From Chromobacteriaceae bacterium (GTDB lineage: Bacteria > Pseudomonadota > Gammaproteobacteria > Burkholderiales > Aquaspirillaceae): DNA of 9,544 nt. The position numbers and the translations under genes were made by a program. The stretch is taken from NCBI GenBank assembly GCA_030151505.1, contig JASLDQ010000381.1, forward strand, positions 1-9,544. The letters run 5' to 3'. The notes under the pieces are model-generated. The model saw nothing but the letters and a program-made list of their open reading frames with translations. It did not search any database and had not been told where the DNA came from. Below, piece after piece: positions 8,204-9,544 of this stretch (within the stretch, counting starts at the first letter, position 1; each line of letters opens with the position of its first letter).

Positions 8204-8887
8204 CTAGAAATCGCTGCCCGCCCTCCGCATGAAGCTGAGGTTGCCGAGAACCGGGTCGTAACGGGCCAGTTCCAGCGGGGCGCTGGCACGCAGGCTCCAT
8301 TCCTGTTCCAGGTTGAAGTGGGCCTGCGCCAGCGATTTTTTGTCCAAAATCACGAAGATCACCCGATTCCAGGCAGCCAAAAACTCATCCCGCGGCATGG
8401 TGCGCGTGCCCAGGGCAGGGTCGCCGATCAACACCTTGTCCGGATGAATGCCTTTGAGCACCACGAAGTGGCGATAACCGTTGCTGTTGATGATGACGAT
8501 CACCGGCGCCCGCGCCTCTTCCAGCTTCTCGAGACTGACCTTGAAGCCGTTGGACTCCAGCCCCAGGCGATCAAGGTAGGCGCGCATGTCGGCCATGGAA
8601 AAGCCGATCCTGGCAATCTTGTCCTTGTCGCCGAACTGGTACATCGACTGAAACACATCCTCCTCGCGGGTCGGCATGTTGTAGTGGTAGGTCAGCAGCG
8701 ACGCCAGCGCCGCCGAGCCGCAACTGAAGTCGTAGCGCTGGCGGACGGTGTACTGGAAAGCCCTTTCCTTCAGGCTTCGGACCTGGACATTGAAACCGCC
8801 GCCCGCCCCGAACGGCACGCTCAGCGGATCGGCCTGACAAAAAGGCGCCGCAAGCGCGGCGCATAGGAGCAGGTGGTGGAAGCTCAT
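8204..8887 (-). CDS. Periplasmic C39-family cysteine peptidase (FapD-like)
   Basis: A 227-residue stand-alone peptidase of the C39 (bacteriocin-processing) superfamily. An N-terminal signal peptide (1-19, ending FCQA) directs it to the periplasm, unlike C39 domains fused to ABC exporters. The catalytic set is readable: Gln50 (oxyanion hole) six residues before nucleophile Cys56 in DFSCGSAALASLL, His140 in GYRHFVVLKG and Asp156 in LIGDPALG. FapD, the protease of the Fap amyloid system, has this same stand-alone periplasmic C39 form and is needed for normal secretion. AGGAGG lies five bases before the ATG at 8887. The gene starts 16 bases after the stop of the upstream small secreted protein, so the genes are co-transcribed and that protein is a natural candidate substrate. 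The substrate and cleavage site are not known; a Gly-Gly site typical of C39 leader peptides is present in more than one neighbour but is not diagnostic. Confidence 0.9.
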   Translation of the reverse strand: MSFHHLLLCAALAAPFCQADPLSVPFGAGGGFNVQVRSLKERAFQYTVRQRYDFSCGSAALASLLTYHYNMPTREEDVFQSMYQFGDKDKIARIGFSMADMRAYLDRLGLESNGFKVSLEKLEEARAPVIVIINSNGYRHFVVLKGIHPDKVLIGDPALGTRTMPRDEFLAAWNRVIFVILDKKSLAQAHFNLEQEWSLRASAPLELARYDPVLGNLSFMRRAGSDF

Positions 8888-8903
8888 ATCCCCCTCCTGT
8901 CAA

Positions 8904-9290
8904 TCAATGCAGTGAGAGATTCAGGATGGTCGAACTCTGGATGACCACCTGGTTGCCCGTGTTCTGAATGACCGATGCAATCCCGTTCATCCCGCCCAGC
9001 GCGCCACCGCTGAGCACCGCCGTGCCGCTGATCGAATGGCTCAGCACGGTATTGCTGACCCCGGCGTTCATGTCCGCCTGGCTCAACTGGTTGGTAATCC
9101 CGAGCGAGTCGATCCCGCGGCCGTTCTGGGCTTCAAGGTCCAGTTGCGGCGGCGCGGACATCGCCAGCACGTCGTCGGCGGAACGGACCATCCCGCCGCT
9201 CGGCCCCGTCACCACCGGCTCGGCCGCCAGCACCACGCCGGACATCAGCCAGACCATCATGCTGCCGCAAGCAAGATTCAGCGTTTTCAT
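8904..9290 (-). CDS. Small secreted Gly/Ser/Asn/Gln-rich protein, candidate fibre subunit or accessory subunit
   Basis: A 128-residue protein. The start is the ATG at 9290, eight bases after an AGGAG; a GTG three codons upstream lies inside that ribosome binding site. Residues 1-23 form a signal peptide (MKTLNLACGSMMVWLMSG, cleavage near VLAA). The mature part has a short acidic region (38-58) and then a C-terminal half rich in Ser, Gly, Asn, Gln and Ile/Val. It has spaced polar residues (DMNAGVSN, LSGG, MNGIASVIQNTGNQVVIQSS) and ends NLSLH. The mature protein has no Cys, so the CXXC seen in FapB/FapC is missing. The composition and the N/Q spacing suggest a beta-rich, possibly amyloid-forming secreted protein. 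That is inference. It resembles the partial protein upstream and shares the IQN motif with the 212-residue protein downstream. Confidence 0.8.
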   Translation of the reverse strand: MKTLNLACGSMMVWLMSGVVLAAEPVVTGPSGGMVRSADDVLAMSAPPQLDLEAQNGRGIDSLGITNQLSQADMNAGVSNTVLSHSISGTAVLSGGALGGMNGIASVIQNTGNQVVIQSSTILNLSLH

Positions 9291-9293
9291 ACT

Positions 9294-9307
9294 CTGCACT
9301 CCTGCAG
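9294..9307 (-). promoter_or_regulatory. Ribosome binding site displayed in a small hairpin loop
   Basis: On the minus strand CTGCA-GGAG-TGCAG is a five-pair stem whose four-base loop is the Shine-Dalgarno core of the gene starting at 9290. The stem is too short to be certain in vivo, but the arrangement is exact. Confidence 0.4.
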
Positions 9308-9308
9308 G

Positions 9309-9340
9309 AAAAGGTGCCCGGCACGAGGCCGGCCACCTTT
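9309..9340 (-). terminator. Intra-operon hairpin, possible attenuating terminator
   Basis: Bases 9310-9322 and 9328-9340 pair at 12 of 13 positions (mismatch 9317/9333) around a five-base loop. On the minus strand the stem is followed by TTTTCC, a short U-run. It lies about 30 bases past the stop of the upstream partial gene and just before the ribosome binding site of the next one. This would let the upstream gene be transcribed in excess over the peptidase and accessory genes. Confidence 0.6.
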
Positions 9341-9368
9341 CATGAACAGCTTTTTCAAGCCTGGGCCA

Positions 9369-9544
9369 TCAATGGACGGTAAGCGGTGCCTGCACGTTGA
9401 CGGAAATCTGTCCCAGCGTGCTGAGGCCCGAGCTCATGTTGACGGAGTTGATGCCCGCCGCACTGCTCATGCCCGACAGGGTGACGTCGCCGGTTCTGAA
9501 CGCGGTGCGGACGATCCCGCCATTCCCGCCTGCGCCACCGAGGG
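9369..9544 (-). CDS. C-terminal end of a Gly/Ser/Asn-rich protein, candidate secreted subunit (5' part beyond the window)
   Basis: The minus-strand frame ending in TGA at 9369-9371 is open to the window edge and gives 57 residues. They begin Gly-rich (LGGAGGNGG) and continue with VTLSGMSSAAGINSVNMSSG, ending NVQAPLTVH. Evidence that it is coding: an uninterrupted frame, a composition like its downstream neighbour, and a similar C-terminus (L-[TS]-[VL]-H). NMSSGLST also resembles DMNAGVSN of the neighbour. The stop is followed by the hairpin at 9309-9340 and then by the next gene, 78 bases away on the same strand. A position upstream of an attenuating hairpin suits an abundant subunit. The N-terminus and any signal peptide are not visible, so its length and export are unknown. 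Confidence 0.65.
   Translation of the reverse strand, partial: LGGAGGNGGIVRTAFRTGDVTLSGMSSAAGINSVNMSSGLSTLGQISVNVQAPLTVH

Noticed and set aside
7487..8866. A 459-codon plus-strand open frame
   Set aside because: Runs antisense across two adjacent well-supported genes and the gap between them, with shadow-like composition.

Overview
The window is GC-rich (about two thirds G+C by eye), densely coded, and carries typical betaproteobacterial housekeeping genes: a full-length single-chain PurL and a canonical GlnB-type PII protein. The overall look fits the Neisseriales/Chromobacteriaceae or a related betaproteobacterial group. That placement is an inference from protein style, not a database match. 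No tRNA, rRNA, CRISPR array or insertion sequence was seen.

Left part (1-5944), core genes. The window opens inside a plus-strand gene whose C-terminus holds two LysM peptidoglycan-binding domains, probably the tail of a lytic transglycosylase such as MltD. A bidirectional terminator separates it from a convergent minus-strand cytochrome b561-type membrane protein. Upstream of that gene on the same strand, behind its own terminator, is purL (FGAM synthase, de novo purine synthesis). PurL carries a perfect in-frame 21-bp tandem duplication near its N-terminus. glnB (nitrogen regulator PII) is divergent from purL across a 131-bp promoter region.

Right part (5945-9544), an accessory secretion locus. 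A plus-strand gene encodes an outer-membrane beta-barrel protein with a signal peptide, a Gln-rich coiled coil, a Pro/Ala/Thr linker and a C-terminal Phe. This is the architecture of FapF, the exporter of Pseudomonas functional amyloid. Facing it on the minus strand is a tight operon, read right to left: a Gly/Ser/Asn-rich protein cut by the window edge, a related 128-residue secreted protein, a periplasmic C39 cysteine peptidase (FapD-like), and a 212-residue secreted protein. The 128- and 212-residue proteins share an IQN-x6-IQ-x-ST-x-L motif, and the two Gly/Ser-rich proteins look paralogous. A terminator-like hairpin sits inside the operon, and a perfect 16-bp inverted repeat lies between the convergent arms.

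The best reading is a Fap-like system that secretes and processes small, possibly amyloid-forming, surface proteins. Its substrates are not obvious FapB/FapC proteins, and its exporter gene is split off in convergent orientation. This is the most interesting content of the window. The promoter and first gene(s) of the operon lie beyond position 9544.
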